Numbered from the stretch's first letter, positions 7,665 through 16,215 are shown. The stretch is DNA of 64,000 nt from WTGA01 sp965231865 (GCA_965231865.1 CBDDOJ010000001.1:372001-436000); one strand, 5' to 3'. The notes: generated by a model not told the origin, from the sequence alone. Numbers and translations: made by a program.

Positions 7665-8621
7665 TTACTGCGTCCAGGGTTTCCACACGGCTTCATTGTC
7701 TCTCAGCCACTCTCCGACAACGTCTTCGACCGACATTCCTTCGAGGTCGACTTTGACAATCAAGGAACTCATCAAATCATTGTCGATCGTGAAATTGCGA
7801 ATGGTCTGGTACGCCTTGGGCCATTTTGCTTCACCTTCGGCCCAGCCTACCGCCTTGATCCAGCCCCTGGGCTTGCCGCAATCGTACGCCATGTCGGCAT
7901 TGCTCCCCCAGGAAGGATCCTTGTAGCATTCGTCGGTGTATACGGGAAAATCGACCCACTCGCCTTCATATTTGGCGGTTGCCCAGTGCGGCGCATAGAC
8001 CCAGGCCAGGATCGGTGCCTGCCGTTGGTATGCCGACTCAATCTCAGCGAACAGCGCGGCATCGGTTCCGGCGTGCACCACTTCGTAGTTCAGGCCCAGG
8101 GCTTCGGCACGCTCGTCATCGTAACCACCCCAGGTGACCGGGCCACCCAGATAGCGTCCCTTCGGCAGGGTTTCGGGCGTTCCGAAGGCCTCCGCACAGT
8201 CATTCAACGCGGTCCAATCCGGCAATCCGGGGCACTTTTCCTTCATATACAGCGGATACCACCACTCTTCAATCGCATCCATTCCGGTTTCACCCAGGTC
8301 AACGGTGTTGCCGGTCGCAAGGGAAGCCTCCAACGCATCCTTGCCCGTCGTTTCCCAGATTTCCACGGCAACGTGCAAATCCCCGGACTCCAGGCCAACG
8401 AATTGCGCAATATAGTCTGCGGGCACGAATTCCACGTTGTACCCCATTGACTTGAGAATCTCGCCAACTATGGTGGCGGTGATGAATTGCCCGGTCCAGT
8501 CGTGCCAGGTAATCTTGATCGGATCTTCGGATTCCGCCTGGGCAAATGCGACGGGCGCCTGCACAAACAGCATCACGGCGGCTGCAGCGACCAATGCCCT
8601 GAAAGTTTTCTTTATTCTCAT
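7665..8621 (-). CDS. proX: periplasmic binding protein of the betaine/proline-type importer
   Basis: A 318-residue OpuAC/ProX-type binding protein. Residues 1-27 form a signal peptide (basic start, hydrophobic AAAAVMLFVQAPVAFA). The mature part is rich in Trp, as expected for the aromatic cage that holds a quaternary ammonium group (WHDWTGQF, EIWETTG, EEWWYP). ATG 8621 begins the signal peptide and has GGGGG/GGTTAG just upstream; an earlier in-frame start at 8666 would place 15 polar residues first. It is the first gene of the proX-proV-proW unit. The family also includes choline and carnitine binders, so the exact ligand is open. Confidence 0.87.
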   Translation of the reverse strand: MRIKKTFRALVAAAAVMLFVQAPVAFAQAESEDPIKITWHDWTGQFITATIVGEILKSMGYNVEFVPADYIAQFVGLESGDLHVAVEIWETTGKDALEASLATGNTVDLGETGMDAIEEWWYPLYMKEKCPGLPDWTALNDCAEAFGTPETLPKGRYLGGPVTWGGYDDERAEALGLNYEVVHAGTDAALFAEIESAYQRQAPILAWVYAPHWATAKYEGEWVDFPVYTDECYKDPSWGSNADMAYDCGKPRGWIKAVGWAEGEAKWPKAYQTIRNFTIDNDLMSSLIVKVDLEGMSVEDVVGEWLRDNEAVWKPWTQ

Positions 8622-8992
8622 ACTAACCCCCTTCTTTTGTTGATTGAAATGGTTAATTCTGTTCAAAATGCCTGTGAATCATGTTTATGTTCTCTCCGTA
8701 TCCAGCATCCCGTCCCGCCACCGTTCCGACATTGGTACGGCTGCTGAATCGCTCTGTTTCCGGGAATAATACATCTTCGCGCGCAACCGTCCGGTCTCAT
8801 CGCTGGCATCCCTATTGTCGATGCTCCGTACCTCGTTCTTCGGATGACCGAAGATGCCCGGGTCGTCGTCAATAAGCCAGATATTTCCTCGTTTGTCAAA
8901 CTGGAAAAATCTACGGAACCTCCATCGTCCCCAATATACACCCTCGGGTTGGGAATGTCATCGAACATCCAGTGGTTCCCTCGCCATTCGAA
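8622..8992 (-). other. gap between proX and cobB with a possible decayed reading frame
   Basis: No intact gene is evident. On the minus strand a coding-looking stretch without a start runs from about 8966 to a TAA at 8685-8687, including FQFDKRGNIWLIDDDPGIF and GHPKNEVRSIDNRDASDE. A second frame just upstream reads MFDDIPNPRVYIGDDGGS. Together they could be one small gene split by a frameshift, but I recognise no family. The proX promoter should lie within 8622-8750; no convincing boxes were seen. The region is also notable for lacking any B12 box. Confidence 0.3.
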
Positions 8993-10297
8993 TCAGGACA
9001 ACAGTGCGGCAATGGCTTTCGGATTGGAGGGGAAATAGTGGTGCAGGTACGTCAGGGTCGTGTTACCGCACTGGATGGCCGCTTCTCCCCGTTCTCCATT
9101 TTGCCGGGTACAAAATAACGAAGGCGCCGACTTCCAATGAATCAGGGAGTGGTGGAAGGAATGTCCCCGTATTTCCCCCTGGCCATAGTTCACGCACTGC
9201 AGTCCAACACTCTGGAAACCGGATTGCATGGCACATTCGGCATCCAGCAGGGAAAATCCGTATCCCCTTTCTCCGGTCCGGGAATCAATGTGGTTGCACA
9301 ACGCCATCATGCCGCCGCATTCTGCCAGAATGGGTTTTTGGGCCTCCTGGAATGCCTGCATGCTTTTTCGGGTCACGTCGGCCTGGGTGAGCCTGGCCAG
9401 ATACCGCTCCGGATATCCACCAGGCACCCAGAGCGCATCGCAGGAGGGGACCGGGTCATTGGCCAGCGGCGAAAAAAAGACCGCACTCGCCCCCATGGAT
9501 TCCAGCAGTTCGATATTCGCGGGATAGATAAAGCTGAACGCCGCATCCCTGGCGATCGCGATGGTTTTTCCGGCGAGTAACGGTTCCGGGGGGAGAGTCG
9601 GGTTTTCCACAGAAAAAGACACCTCCCGCAGGCCGGGGTCAATGCGGCATTCATCCAGGACCGCCACCATGTCATCGAGCCGATGGTCCAGGTCCGGGTG
9701 CTCATTCCCCGGCACCAGCCCCAGATGTCGTTCGGGCAAAGTCATGCGGTCATCCCTGCGAAGACTGCCTGTGTAGCGTTCCCCAAGCGCCTCATGCATC
9801 AGACGATCATGGTTGTCGCTGCCAACCCGATTGCCGATGAGGTGGTCAATGGAAACGGCAGGACCATATTTTTCCATCCCTTCGACGACCGCGGCTGCCG
9901 TCTGGGCAAATTTGGCAACATTGATGATCAGGGTAACCGGCAGGTTGAACAACCTGGCGAGATGGGCATTGCTGGGTTCATGGTCATGCAGCCCCATCAG
10001 GCTTTCCACCAGAATGACATCGTTGCAGGCCGCCCCCTGATGCAACAATGATCGACAATGATCCTCGCCCATCATCCACAGGTCCAGGTTATAGACGGTC
10101 TGCCCGGAGGCGGATTGCAAAATGGTCGGATCAAGATAGTCCGGCCCAACCTTGAAGATCTGTACCCGTCGGCCCTCCCGGGAATAACGCCTGGCAAGTG
10201 CCGCAGTCAGAACGGTCTTGCCCTGCCGTGAACCAGTGGACGCAATCAGGGTGGCCAGACAGCGCGATGGGGTTGCAGAAAACATTTTGTGGCACAA
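8993..10297 (-). CDS. cobB: cobyrinate / cobyrinic acid a,c-diamide synthase (CobB/CbiA)
   Basis: A 434-residue glutamine-dependent enzyme that amidates the a and c side chains of the corrin ring. The N-terminal ATP-binding domain has the P-loop variant TGSRQGKT (21-28) and the GPDYLDP motif (about 51-57). The C-terminal class I glutaminase domain carries the nucleophile Cys in ILAECGGMMAL and a catalytic His region in GHSFHHS. Length fits the family. The same family serves both aerobic (hydrogenobyrinate) and anaerobic (cobyrinate) routes, so the name does not settle the route. It is divergent from the NicO transporter gene and faces away from the main cobalamin operon. A start at the second Met (10285) is also possible. 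Confidence 0.9.
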   Translation of the reverse strand: MCHKMFSATPSRCLATLIASTGSRQGKTVLTAALARRYSREGRRVQIFKVGPDYLDPTILQSASGQTVYNLDLWMMGEDHCRSLLHQGAACNDVILVESLMGLHDHEPSNAHLARLFNLPVTLIINVAKFAQTAAAVVEGMEKYGPAVSIDHLIGNRVGSDNHDRLMHEALGERYTGSLRRDDRMTLPERHLGLVPGNEHPDLDHRLDDMVAVLDECRIDPGLREVSFSVENPTLPPEPLLAGKTIAIARDAAFSFIYPANIELLESMGASAVFFSPLANDPVPSCDALWVPGGYPERYLARLTQADVTRKSMQAFQEAQKPILAECGGMMALCNHIDSRTGERGYGFSLLDAECAMQSGFQSVGLQCVNYGQGEIRGHSFHHSLIHWKSAPSLFCTRQNGERGEAAIQCGNTTLTYLHHYFPSNPKAIAALLS

Positions 10298-10318
10298 TAC
10301 CTATAGCATGTTCAGTTT

Positions 10319-10349
10319 TTGACCCGTAGAATAGGTTTTATTTGACCCA
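10319..10349. promoter_or_regulatory. pair of direct repeats in the cobB/nicO divergent promoter region
   Basis: TTTGACCC occurs at 10319-10326 and again at 10342-10349, 23 bases apart (about two helical turns), in the 90-base gap between the two divergent starts. Spacing and place fit a regulator site, but an 8-base repeat can arise by chance. No cobalamin riboswitch is present here. Confidence 0.25.
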
Positions 10350-10387
10350 GGAACAACCACCACTCCCCACCGACTTCCAGCCAGTCC

Positions 10388-11062
10388 ATGGATGCAACGG
10401 CGATATATAGCATACTTGCCCTGGGCTTCGGCCTTGGCCTGCTGCATGCGCTGGATGCGGACCATATCATGGCCATTTCGTCCATGGCGACTCCTTCCAA
10501 TTCCCGTAATCGCTGGTCGATACGGACCATGCTCGGTTTTTGTTTTCGCTGGGCTCTCGGCCACAGTGCGATCCTGCTTTCGTTGTCTTTGTTGCTCCTG
10601 TTCGCCCGGCTGGAATTGCCCGCAGCCATCCCCTTGCTGGCCGAAAAACTGATTGGACTGTTCCTGATCGGGATCGGAACCTGGATATTGTGGAATATCC
10701 GGCGTAACCGGCTGGTACTTCAGATACACCGGCACCATGATATCACCCATGTCCACCTTACAGACAGGGGAAATGCATACCATAACCACCAACCGATCCT
10801 GGTCGGCATCATCCATGGCCTGGCGGGGAGCGCACCGGTCCTGGCATTGATTCCAGCCCTGCACCAGACCCGCAGCCTGGTCGGGATTCTCTATGTGCTG
10901 CTGTTCTGCCTCGGTGTATTGATCTCCATGCTGGCGTTTGGCCTGTTTTTCAGGCAGGTACAAAACTGGATCGTGGGATTCGGCCAGCGGGTATTCCAGG
11001 GAAGCCGGCTGGTCATTGGCTCCATGGCCATCGCATTTGGAAGCTACTGGCTGCTGGTATAG
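10388..11062 (+). CDS. NicO-family cobalt/nickel transporter
   Basis: A 224-residue membrane protein with six to seven hydrophobic segments. The NicO/UreH signature H20-ALDAD-H26 (LLHALDADHIMAISS) is in the first helix, and a second family motif, GxIHGLAGSAP, lies near residue 138-148. A His-rich loop (HRHHDITHVH, about residues 112-121) fits metal delivery. Its place at the head of the cobalamin genes points to cobalt uptake; nickel cannot be excluded from the sequence. It is divergent from cobB and about 175 bases before cbiD, with a separate promoter candidate between. Confidence 0.82.
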   Translation: MDATAIYSILALGFGLGLLHALDADHIMAISSMATPSNSRNRWSIRTMLGFCFRWALGHSAILLSLSLLLLFARLELPAAIPLLAEKLIGLFLIGIGTWILWNIRRNRLVLQIHRHHDITHVHLTDRGNAYHNHQPILVGIIHGLAGSAPVLALIPALHQTRSLVGILYVLLFCLGVLISMLAFGLFFRQVQNWIVGFGQRVFQGSRLVIGSMAIAFGSYWLLV

Positions 11063-11174
11063 GTGGAAGGTGCGGTTTTCCACTTCGACATCCCGCCGAG
11101 ACCAAACCGGGCCAGGTACGTTTCTTCCTCCCGGGCCATCGTCGTCGAATCCTGTTCCTGGCCCAGATGAACTT

Positions 11175-11204
11175 CGGATGAAATGTCATTTCGAGCGGTA
11201 TAAT
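11175..11204 (+). promoter_or_regulatory. candidate promoter for cbiD
   Basis: A perfect TATAAT lies at 11199-11204, 33 bases before cbiD. The -35 region near 11175-11181 is poor, so the assignment rests on the -10 box. Confidence 0.4.
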
Positions 11205-11237
11205 GCAACCGTCAGTCAACGGGAAGGATGATTCCAG

Positions 11238-12335
11238 ATGCGCGAGGAAACGCCTGAAAACAGGCAGAAACTACGAAGCGGGTACAGCACAGGTGCTTGC
11301 GCCACCGCGACCTCCCTGGCTGCGGCGGATTTACTGCTCAATGACCGGGTCAGTGAGTCGGCCACGATCACCCTGCCCCGCGGCCAGCAGGTGGCATTCA
11401 AACTGGAGAGATGCGAGCGGATATCGCAGGGCCGTACCATGGCCAGCACCATCAAGGATGCGGGAGATGATCCCGACGCCACCCATCTTGCGACGGTATT
11501 TGCCGAAGTGGAACTGGTCGAAAATCCAGGGATACGGTTTTACGCGGCGGAAGGGGTGGGCACCGTGACCCGTGCCGGCCTGTCCATCCCGGTCGGCGAA
11601 CCGGCCATCAATCCCGTCCCCCGAAAAATGATGACGGAACATCTGGTGGACCTCGGGAATCAAAGTGGTTATGCCGGGGGGTTTGCGGTGCATATCGGGA
11701 TTGTCAACGGAGCAAAAATCGCGTTGGATACGATGAACGGCCGCCTGGGAATTCTTGGCGGTCTCTCCATACTGGGAACCACGGGAATCGTACGGCCCTA
11801 CTCCTGCTCGGCCTTCATTGCCTCGATTCACCAATCCATTGATGTGGCCCATGCCAACGGCGTGAGTCACATTGCCGCCGCCACGGGTTCCACCAGCGAA
11901 ACCCATATCCAGGCACGCCTGGCATTGCCCGACATGGCCGTGGTGGAGATGGGTGATTTTGCCGGCGCGGTCCTGAAACACCTTCGGAAAGTCCCCATGA
12001 AAAGACTGTCCATCTGTGGTGGCTTCGGAAAGATCAGCAAGCTGGCGGCGGGCCATCATTCTCTCCACAGCAAGGATTCAGCCATCGATTTCGGCTTTCT
12101 CGGCGAGGTCGCCGAAAAACTCGGCGCAGACCACGCCCTGGTCCGGCGCATCTTGAAATCGAATACCAGTCTCGAAGCCCTGGAATACTGCCAGTCTGAA
12201 AACATCCCGATGGCCAATGCCATCTGCGCCCTGGCCAGAACGACGGCCAGCAAAGCGTGCAAACACCGCTGCGAAATTGATGTCTATGCCATTGACCGAA
12301 GTGGTCAGGATGTGGGGACCTCGCTTGAGACCTGA
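11238..12335 (+). CDS. cbiD: cobalt-precorrin-5B C1-methyltransferase CbiD
   Basis: A 365-residue CbiD, the S-adenosylmethionine-dependent methyltransferase of the anaerobic (early cobalt) branch; it replaces CobF of the aerobic branch. The N-terminal RSGYSTGACATATS matches the family's R.G.TTG.CA.AA start, and the middle GTTGIVRPYS and HIAAATGSTSE segments are conserved in CbiD. Length is normal. The next gene, cobK, starts 7 bases after its stop. With CbiG downstream it marks this pathway as the cobalt-first type. Confidence 0.92.
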   Translation: MREETPENRQKLRSGYSTGACATATSLAAADLLLNDRVSESATITLPRGQQVAFKLERCERISQGRTMASTIKDAGDDPDATHLATVFAEVELVENPGIRFYAAEGVGTVTRAGLSIPVGEPAINPVPRKMMTEHLVDLGNQSGYAGGFAVHIGIVNGAKIALDTMNGRLGILGGLSILGTTGIVRPYSCSAFIASIHQSIDVAHANGVSHIAAATGSTSETHIQARLALPDMAVVEMGDFAGAVLKHLRKVPMKRLSICGGFGKISKLAAGHHSLHSKDSAIDFGFLGEVAEKLGADHALVRRILKSNTSLEALEYCQSENIPMANAICALARTTASKACKHRCEIDVYAIDRSGQDVGTSLET

Positions 12336-12341
12336 TGCAAA

Positions 12342-13079
12342 ATGAACATTCTGGTACTCGGCGGCATTGCTGAATCCAAGGCCCTGGCCAGCGCACTGCT
12401 CGGGGCCGGACATTCTGTGACCTACAGTATCGCCGGGCTGGTGAGGCAACCCGACCTGCCATGTAAAATTCACAGCGGTGGATTCAGCCGGGAGGGACGG
12501 GATGGCATCCTGGGTCTGGCCGAGTATTGCCGGGAACATGCCATTGCGCTGTTGATCGACAGCACCCACCCCTATGCCGAAGAGATTTCAGCCAATGCGG
12601 TGGCGGCCGCATCCCGCGCAGGCATCGCCTGCTGGCGCTTCGATCGGCCGGGCTGGGACCGGGAAAATTATCCGAACTGGCAGAATTATGGAAACTGGCA
12701 GGACCTGCTGCCGAAAATTGAGCCCTACCACCGGCCATTTTTCACGATTGGCCGCAGCGCACTGGAATGGGTGGAGAAACGGCCCCGCCACCAAACGTGG
12801 ACAATCCGCAGCGCAAAACCCTTTGCCGACCGGGATGGAGTCACCCAAGTCCATGCCATTGGCCCATTCAGCCTGGAAGATGAACTGGCCTGGATGCGCC
12901 AACACGGGAACGATGCCCTCATCAGCAAGAACAGCGGATGTAGCCGGGTATCCGCAAAACTGGAAGCTGCCAGACTACTGGGCATTCCGGTCTTTGTACA
13001 GGTCCGGCCGGTATTGGCCCCGGCATCACGAAGCTTTGATTCCATTGATTCGTTAATGGACGCCATTGCGATGGCATAA
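12342..13079 (+). CDS. cobK: precorrin-6A / cobalt-precorrin-6A reductase
   Basis: A 245-residue CobK/CbiJ, an NAD(P)H-dependent reductase of the corrin macrocycle. It begins with the nucleotide-binding strand-loop MNILVLGGIAESKALA and has the family motifs IDSTHPYAEEISANA (about 70-84) and ALISKNSG (about 187-194). Length is typical. It follows cbiD closely and is the last gene before the riboswitch, so its own expression is not under that riboswitch unless the element also acts on the message upstream. Confidence 0.9.
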   Translation: MNILVLGGIAESKALASALLGAGHSVTYSIAGLVRQPDLPCKIHSGGFSREGRDGILGLAEYCREHAIALLIDSTHPYAEEISANAVAAASRAGIACWRFDRPGWDRENYPNWQNYGNWQDLLPKIEPYHRPFFTIGRSALEWVEKRPRHQTWTIRSAKPFADRDGVTQVHAIGPFSLEDELAWMRQHGNDALISKNSGCSRVSAKLEAARLLGIPVFVQVRPVLAPASRSFDSIDSLMDAIAMA

Positions 13080-13109
13080 TCCCTTTTTACGAAAGGCAAT
13101 AACCGATAC

Positions 13110-13296
13110 AATGCAGGGGTGGTTTTGCATTGAGCAGTCAATGCGAATCAGGGAATCCGGTAATCCCCCAGGGGTGACCCCGGAGCTGCCCCCGCAACTG
13201 TATGTGTGGTGCGACGATTCGATATGCCACTGAATTCAAAAAGAATTTGGGAAGGCGAATGGTCGGAATACCCACGAGCCAGGAGACCTGCCACAA
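13110..13296 (+). ncRNA. cobalamin (adenosylcobalamin) riboswitch
   Basis: The B12 box AGCCAGGAGACCTGCC is intact at 13277-13292. Upstream are the conserved GAATC.GGGAATCCGGT and GGAGCTGCCCCCGCAACTGT segments (13145-13201) of the class. The element sits between cobK and cbiC on the same strand, so it should lower expression of cbiC-cobL-cobI-cbiG-cobJ-cobM-cobW-cobN when cobalamin is high. Downstream, GTTTGTC and GACAAAC (about 13318-13337) can form a 7-base hairpin followed not by a T-run but by a ribosome site. This suggests translational rather than transcriptional control. Outer limits are approximate. Confidence 0.92.
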
Positions 13297-13347
13297 CGAC
13301 CCTTAAACTGATTTTTTGTTTGTCGGGTGAGACAAACCGGAGAACCT

Positions 13348-13410
13348 ATGACTCACACGGACCGTATCCTGCCGTTTTGGCGAATTGAGCACCGGCGCGA
13401 CGGGGAATAG
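13348..13410 (+). CDS. 20-residue leader ORF between riboswitch and cbiC
   Basis: ATG at 13348 is preceded by CCGGAGAACC (a good ribosome site) and encodes MTHTDRILPFWRIEHRRDGE, ending at TAG 13408-13410, 4 bases before the cbiC ATG. Its position after the riboswitch and its spacing to cbiC suggest a leader peptide that couples translation. A second tiny ORF between cobL and cobI also contains an LP.W...RDGE pattern. I know of no named family. It may instead be chance. Confidence 0.4.
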   Translation: MTHTDRILPFWRIEHRRDGE

Positions 13411-13414
13411 CGCG

Positions 13415-14053
13415 ATGGAGGACTATCTCAAAGACCCCCGGGGCATTGAGGAAAAATCGTTTGCCCTGATCCGCCGACATACCGACCTATCCGGATTCAG
13501 CGACCGCCAGAAACAGGTGGTGATGCGGCTGGTGCACACCTGCGGAAATCCCGAGATCGCCGGTGCAGTCCGGATGAGTGAAGGCGCCATGGATGTCGGC
13601 ATGGCCGCACTCCAGGCACACTGTGAGGTGTTGTGTGATGTGGAAATGGTCAAGCAAGGCGTGAGCAGGCGCTATTGGGCAAAGGAACCGTTGTGCTTCC
13701 TCCATCACCCGGGAGTGGAGGCAAAGGCAAAGTCCAAAGGGGAATCCCGTACCATGACGGCATTGCACTGGTGGGGACCCTACCTGCAGGATGGGATCGT
13801 CCTCATCGGCAACGCACCGACCGCACTGTTTCGCTTGATGGAAATGCTCGAGCAGGGAGCCCCCAGACCCGCGTTGATCATCGGTATGCCGGTGGGGTTT
13901 GTCGGCGCACCGGAGTCAAAATCGTACCTGTGGACGCATCACCAGAGGTTGGAGTGCGAATGCATCACCCTGTTGGGCCGGAGCGGCGGCAGTGCACTGG
14001 CCGCGGCGGCCTTCAACAGCCTGGCACGGCTGAAACACGGAATGCGGCACTAG
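13415..14053 (+). CDS. cbiC: precorrin-8X / cobalt-precorrin-8 methylmutase
   Basis: A 212-residue CobH/CbiC, which moves the methyl group from C11 to C12 to give (hydrogeno)cobyrinic acid. MEDYLKDPRGIEEKSFALI matches the family start, so ATG 13415 is preferred over the upstream TTG at 13385. The catalytic His is H41 in RLVHTCGNPEIA. The C-terminal part keeps PALIIGMPVGFVGAPESK (phosphate/substrate loop) and LGRSGGSALAAAAFN. It is the first full gene after the riboswitch, and the next gene starts 4 bases after its stop. Confidence 0.92.
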   Translation: MEDYLKDPRGIEEKSFALIRRHTDLSGFSDRQKQVVMRLVHTCGNPEIAGAVRMSEGAMDVGMAALQAHCEVLCDVEMVKQGVSRRYWAKEPLCFLHHPGVEAKAKSKGESRTMTALHWWGPYLQDGIVLIGNAPTALFRLMEMLEQGAPRPALIIGMPVGFVGAPESKSYLWTHHQRLECECITLLGRSGGSALAAAAFNSLARLKHGMRH

Positions 14054-14057
14054 CACC

Positions 14058-15386
14058 ATGGAGTGTACAGACCTGACCGGGGTGTATGCCCGGCCCCTGA
14101 AATCAGCACCCATCCAGTGGAAGGGCAACCCGGTCACGGTGATCAGCCTGGGATGCGGTGAACGAAGCGTATTGCCGGACGCGGCCATGGAGGAGATCCG
14201 AAAGGCCGACCTGGTTCTGGGAGCCAAACACCACCTGAAAGAAATTGCGCACATCGAAACGGATGCGGAGCAATGCCGCTTCCCCTCCCCCTTTTCCGCG
14301 TTGCGGGAAATCCTGGAAACCAACCAGCACCGCAGAATCATCGTGCTCGCATCCGGGGATGCCCTCCTTTATGGAATTGGCACCTGGCTGACCCGGCTTG
14401 TGGGCCGGAAACACCTGGTGTTTTATCCCAACATCTCCAGCATCCAGTATTGTTTTCATGCCATTGGCCTGCCATGGCAACAGGCAGAAATCGTCAGCGT
14501 GCACGGGCGTCCACTGAAAACACTGCGTCGGCATATCCGGCACAATCACCTGATTGCGGTCATCACCGATGGCCAATCCCGTCCGGACCGCATTGCAAGG
14601 GAACTGTGCCGGCAGGGGTATGACGGGTCCATGATGTGGGTCTGCGAAGCCATGGGCCGGGCAGAACAGCAGATACAGTCCGGTACCGCCGCCGCGCTGT
14701 CCCGTTCAAACCGCTCCTTTCACCCCCTGAACGTGTGTATCATCCTGCAAAAACGAAACCGGGAAATGATCCAGCCCTCCCTCCCGGGTTTTCCCGGTAT
14801 TCCGGACCATTTGTTTGCGACCGGGTCGAAACCGGGTTATGGCATGATCAGCAAACGGGAAACCCGCCTGACCATCCTTTCCCTGATGCAACCCGAAAGC
14901 GGGGAAATCGCCTGGGATATCGGTGCCGGGTGCGGCAGTGTCAGCGTGGAATGGGCGCGCTGGAACCACACGGGCCAAATCTACGCCATCGAACAATCCT
15001 CCGCCCGCATGGACCGCATCATCGAGAACAATGAACGATTCGGCACCATCCGGAACCTGACACCCATCCAGGGGACCGCACCCGAGTGCTGTGCCGCACT
15101 GCCCGACCCGGACTCGGTCTTTATCGGCGGCAGCGGGGGACTGGCCGCGATGCTTGCCTATGCCTGGGGCCGTCTCAAACCGGGGGGGAAGCTGGTGGCC
15201 AGTGCCGTGACCGATCAAAGCCAGGCAGCCCTGGCCACCTTTTGCAGGGACAAACCCGCCAGGGAATGGATCACGCTTGCGGTCGAAAAAAATCTTCCGA
15301 ACCGCCTGGAAACCCGGTCACTGGCCCCGGTCACCATTGCCAAATGTATTCGCCCCGTGGAACCTGCCGGAGCGAGTCCGTCATGA
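14058..15386 (+). CDS. cobL: fused precorrin-6Y C5,15-methyltransferase (CbiE-CbiT fusion)
   Basis: A 442-residue bifunctional enzyme that methylates C5 and C15 and decarboxylates the C12 side chain. The N-terminal half is a tetrapyrrole methylase (CbiE): VISLGCGERSVLP near residue 28 and VLASGDALLYGIG near 95. The second half is CbiT: the linker PGIPDHLF...SKRETR, then the S-adenosylmethionine site DIGAGCGSVSVEWAR and FIGGSGG. Fusion as in CobL is common in proteobacteria. Its stop overlaps the start of a 27-residue ORF (ATGA). Confidence 0.92.
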   Translation: MECTDLTGVYARPLKSAPIQWKGNPVTVISLGCGERSVLPDAAMEEIRKADLVLGAKHHLKEIAHIETDAEQCRFPSPFSALREILETNQHRRIIVLASGDALLYGIGTWLTRLVGRKHLVFYPNISSIQYCFHAIGLPWQQAEIVSVHGRPLKTLRRHIRHNHLIAVITDGQSRPDRIARELCRQGYDGSMMWVCEAMGRAEQQIQSGTAAALSRSNRSFHPLNVCIILQKRNREMIQPSLPGFPGIPDHLFATGSKPGYGMISKRETRLTILSLMQPESGEIAWDIGAGCGSVSVEWARWNHTGQIYAIEQSSARMDRIIENNERFGTIRNLTPIQGTAPECCAALPDPDSVFIGGSGGLAAMLAYAWGRLKPGGKLVASAVTDQSQAALATFCRDKPAREWITLAVEKNLPNRLETRSLAPVTIAKCIRPVEPAGASPS

Positions 15387-15466
15387 CCGGGACACCGGCA
15401 TCCACCCGCCATGCCGGGATCGGCCGGAATCCATTGCCCTGGGACCGGGATGGTGAATTGAAATGA
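15383..15466 (+). CDS. 27-residue ORF coupled by ATGA overlaps to cobL and cobI
   Basis: ATG 15383 overlaps the cobL stop by 4 bases, and its own TGA (15464-15466) overlaps the cobI ATG by 4 bases, so the tiny frame exactly fills the gap. It begins MTGTPASTRHAGIGR and ends NPLPWDRDGELK. Double overlap is how genuine genes in this operon join. The LPW.RDGE part resembles the leader ORF before cbiC. Alternatively it is only a spacer that carries ribosomes from cobL to cobI. Function unknown. Confidence 0.4.
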   Translation: MTGTPASTRHAGIGRNPLPWDRDGELK

Positions 15467-16212
15467 ATCCCGGGCCCTCACCTTTGCGGTCAACCGGGAC
15501 ATTTTACGGGGTCGGAGTCGGACCGGGAGACCCCGAGCTGTTGACCCTGAAGGCCCAGCGCCTGATCCAGCGATGTGACCTGGTGACCTATCTGCAAAGT
15601 GAATACGGGAATTCGATGGCCCGCGAGATTGCCGCCCCAACCCTGGCTGGAGGGGACAATCCCACTCAGCGGGAGCATGCGATCATTGTGCCGATGTGTG
15701 GCCATCGTGACGCTGCCAACCGGGTTTACGATGAAGCCGCATCGCTCATCGCAGAAAACCTGGACAAGGGGAGAGAGGTGGTTTTCCTCTGTCAGGGCGA
15801 CCCGTTCTTTTTTGGCTCTTTCGCCTATCTGCACGATCGGCTGAACGACCAGTACGCCATCGAGGTCGTGCCCGGCATCAGTTCGATCAGCGCCAGTTCG
15901 GCCTTGACGGGCCACCCCCTGGCACTGCTGACCGAAAACCTGGCCATCACCTCCGGGCGCAGGGGCGACAAGGACCTTCTCAACACACTGGTTCAGTTCG
16001 ATAATATCGCCATCATGAAACCCGGCCGGCGACGGGACCGAATTCTCGCATTGATCCACCAGGCGGGCCGAACCACCGACGCCTGTTATGTCGAGTACGC
16101 GGGCCAAAAGAACCAGAGAATCGTCCGCGACATCACCCGCATGGAATCGGGCAGGGGCCCCTACTTTTCCGTATTCCTGATCACCCGTAAACGCGATGAT
16201 GGAAACCGATAG
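15463..16212 (+). CDS. cobI: precorrin-2 / cobalt-factor II C20-methyltransferase
   Basis: A 249-residue tetrapyrrole methylase of the CobI/CbiL type. The N-terminal GTFYGVGVGPGDPELLTLKA, the second motif VFLCQGDPFFFGSF (about 106-119) and VVPGISSISASSA (about 135-147) are the three methylase signatures. CGDP/CQGDPFFFGS is typical for the C20 enzyme. It adds the C20 methyl, which is later lost with ring contraction. The next gene, cbiG, starts 3 bases after its stop. Confidence 0.9.
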   Translation: MNPGPSPLRSTGTFYGVGVGPGDPELLTLKAQRLIQRCDLVTYLQSEYGNSMAREIAAPTLAGGDNPTQREHAIIVPMCGHRDAANRVYDEAASLIAENLDKGREVVFLCQGDPFFFGSFAYLHDRLNDQYAIEVVPGISSISASSALTGHPLALLTENLAITSGRRGDKDLLNTLVQFDNIAIMKPGRRRDRILALIHQAGRTTDACYVEYAGQKNQRIVRDITRMESGRGPYFSVFLITRKRDDGNR

Positions 16213-16215
16213 GCC

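Noticed and set aside
13206..13388. 60-codon frame across the cobalamin riboswitch
   Set aside because: It lies over the conserved RNA core and B12 box; its residues reflect the RNA sequence, not a protein.
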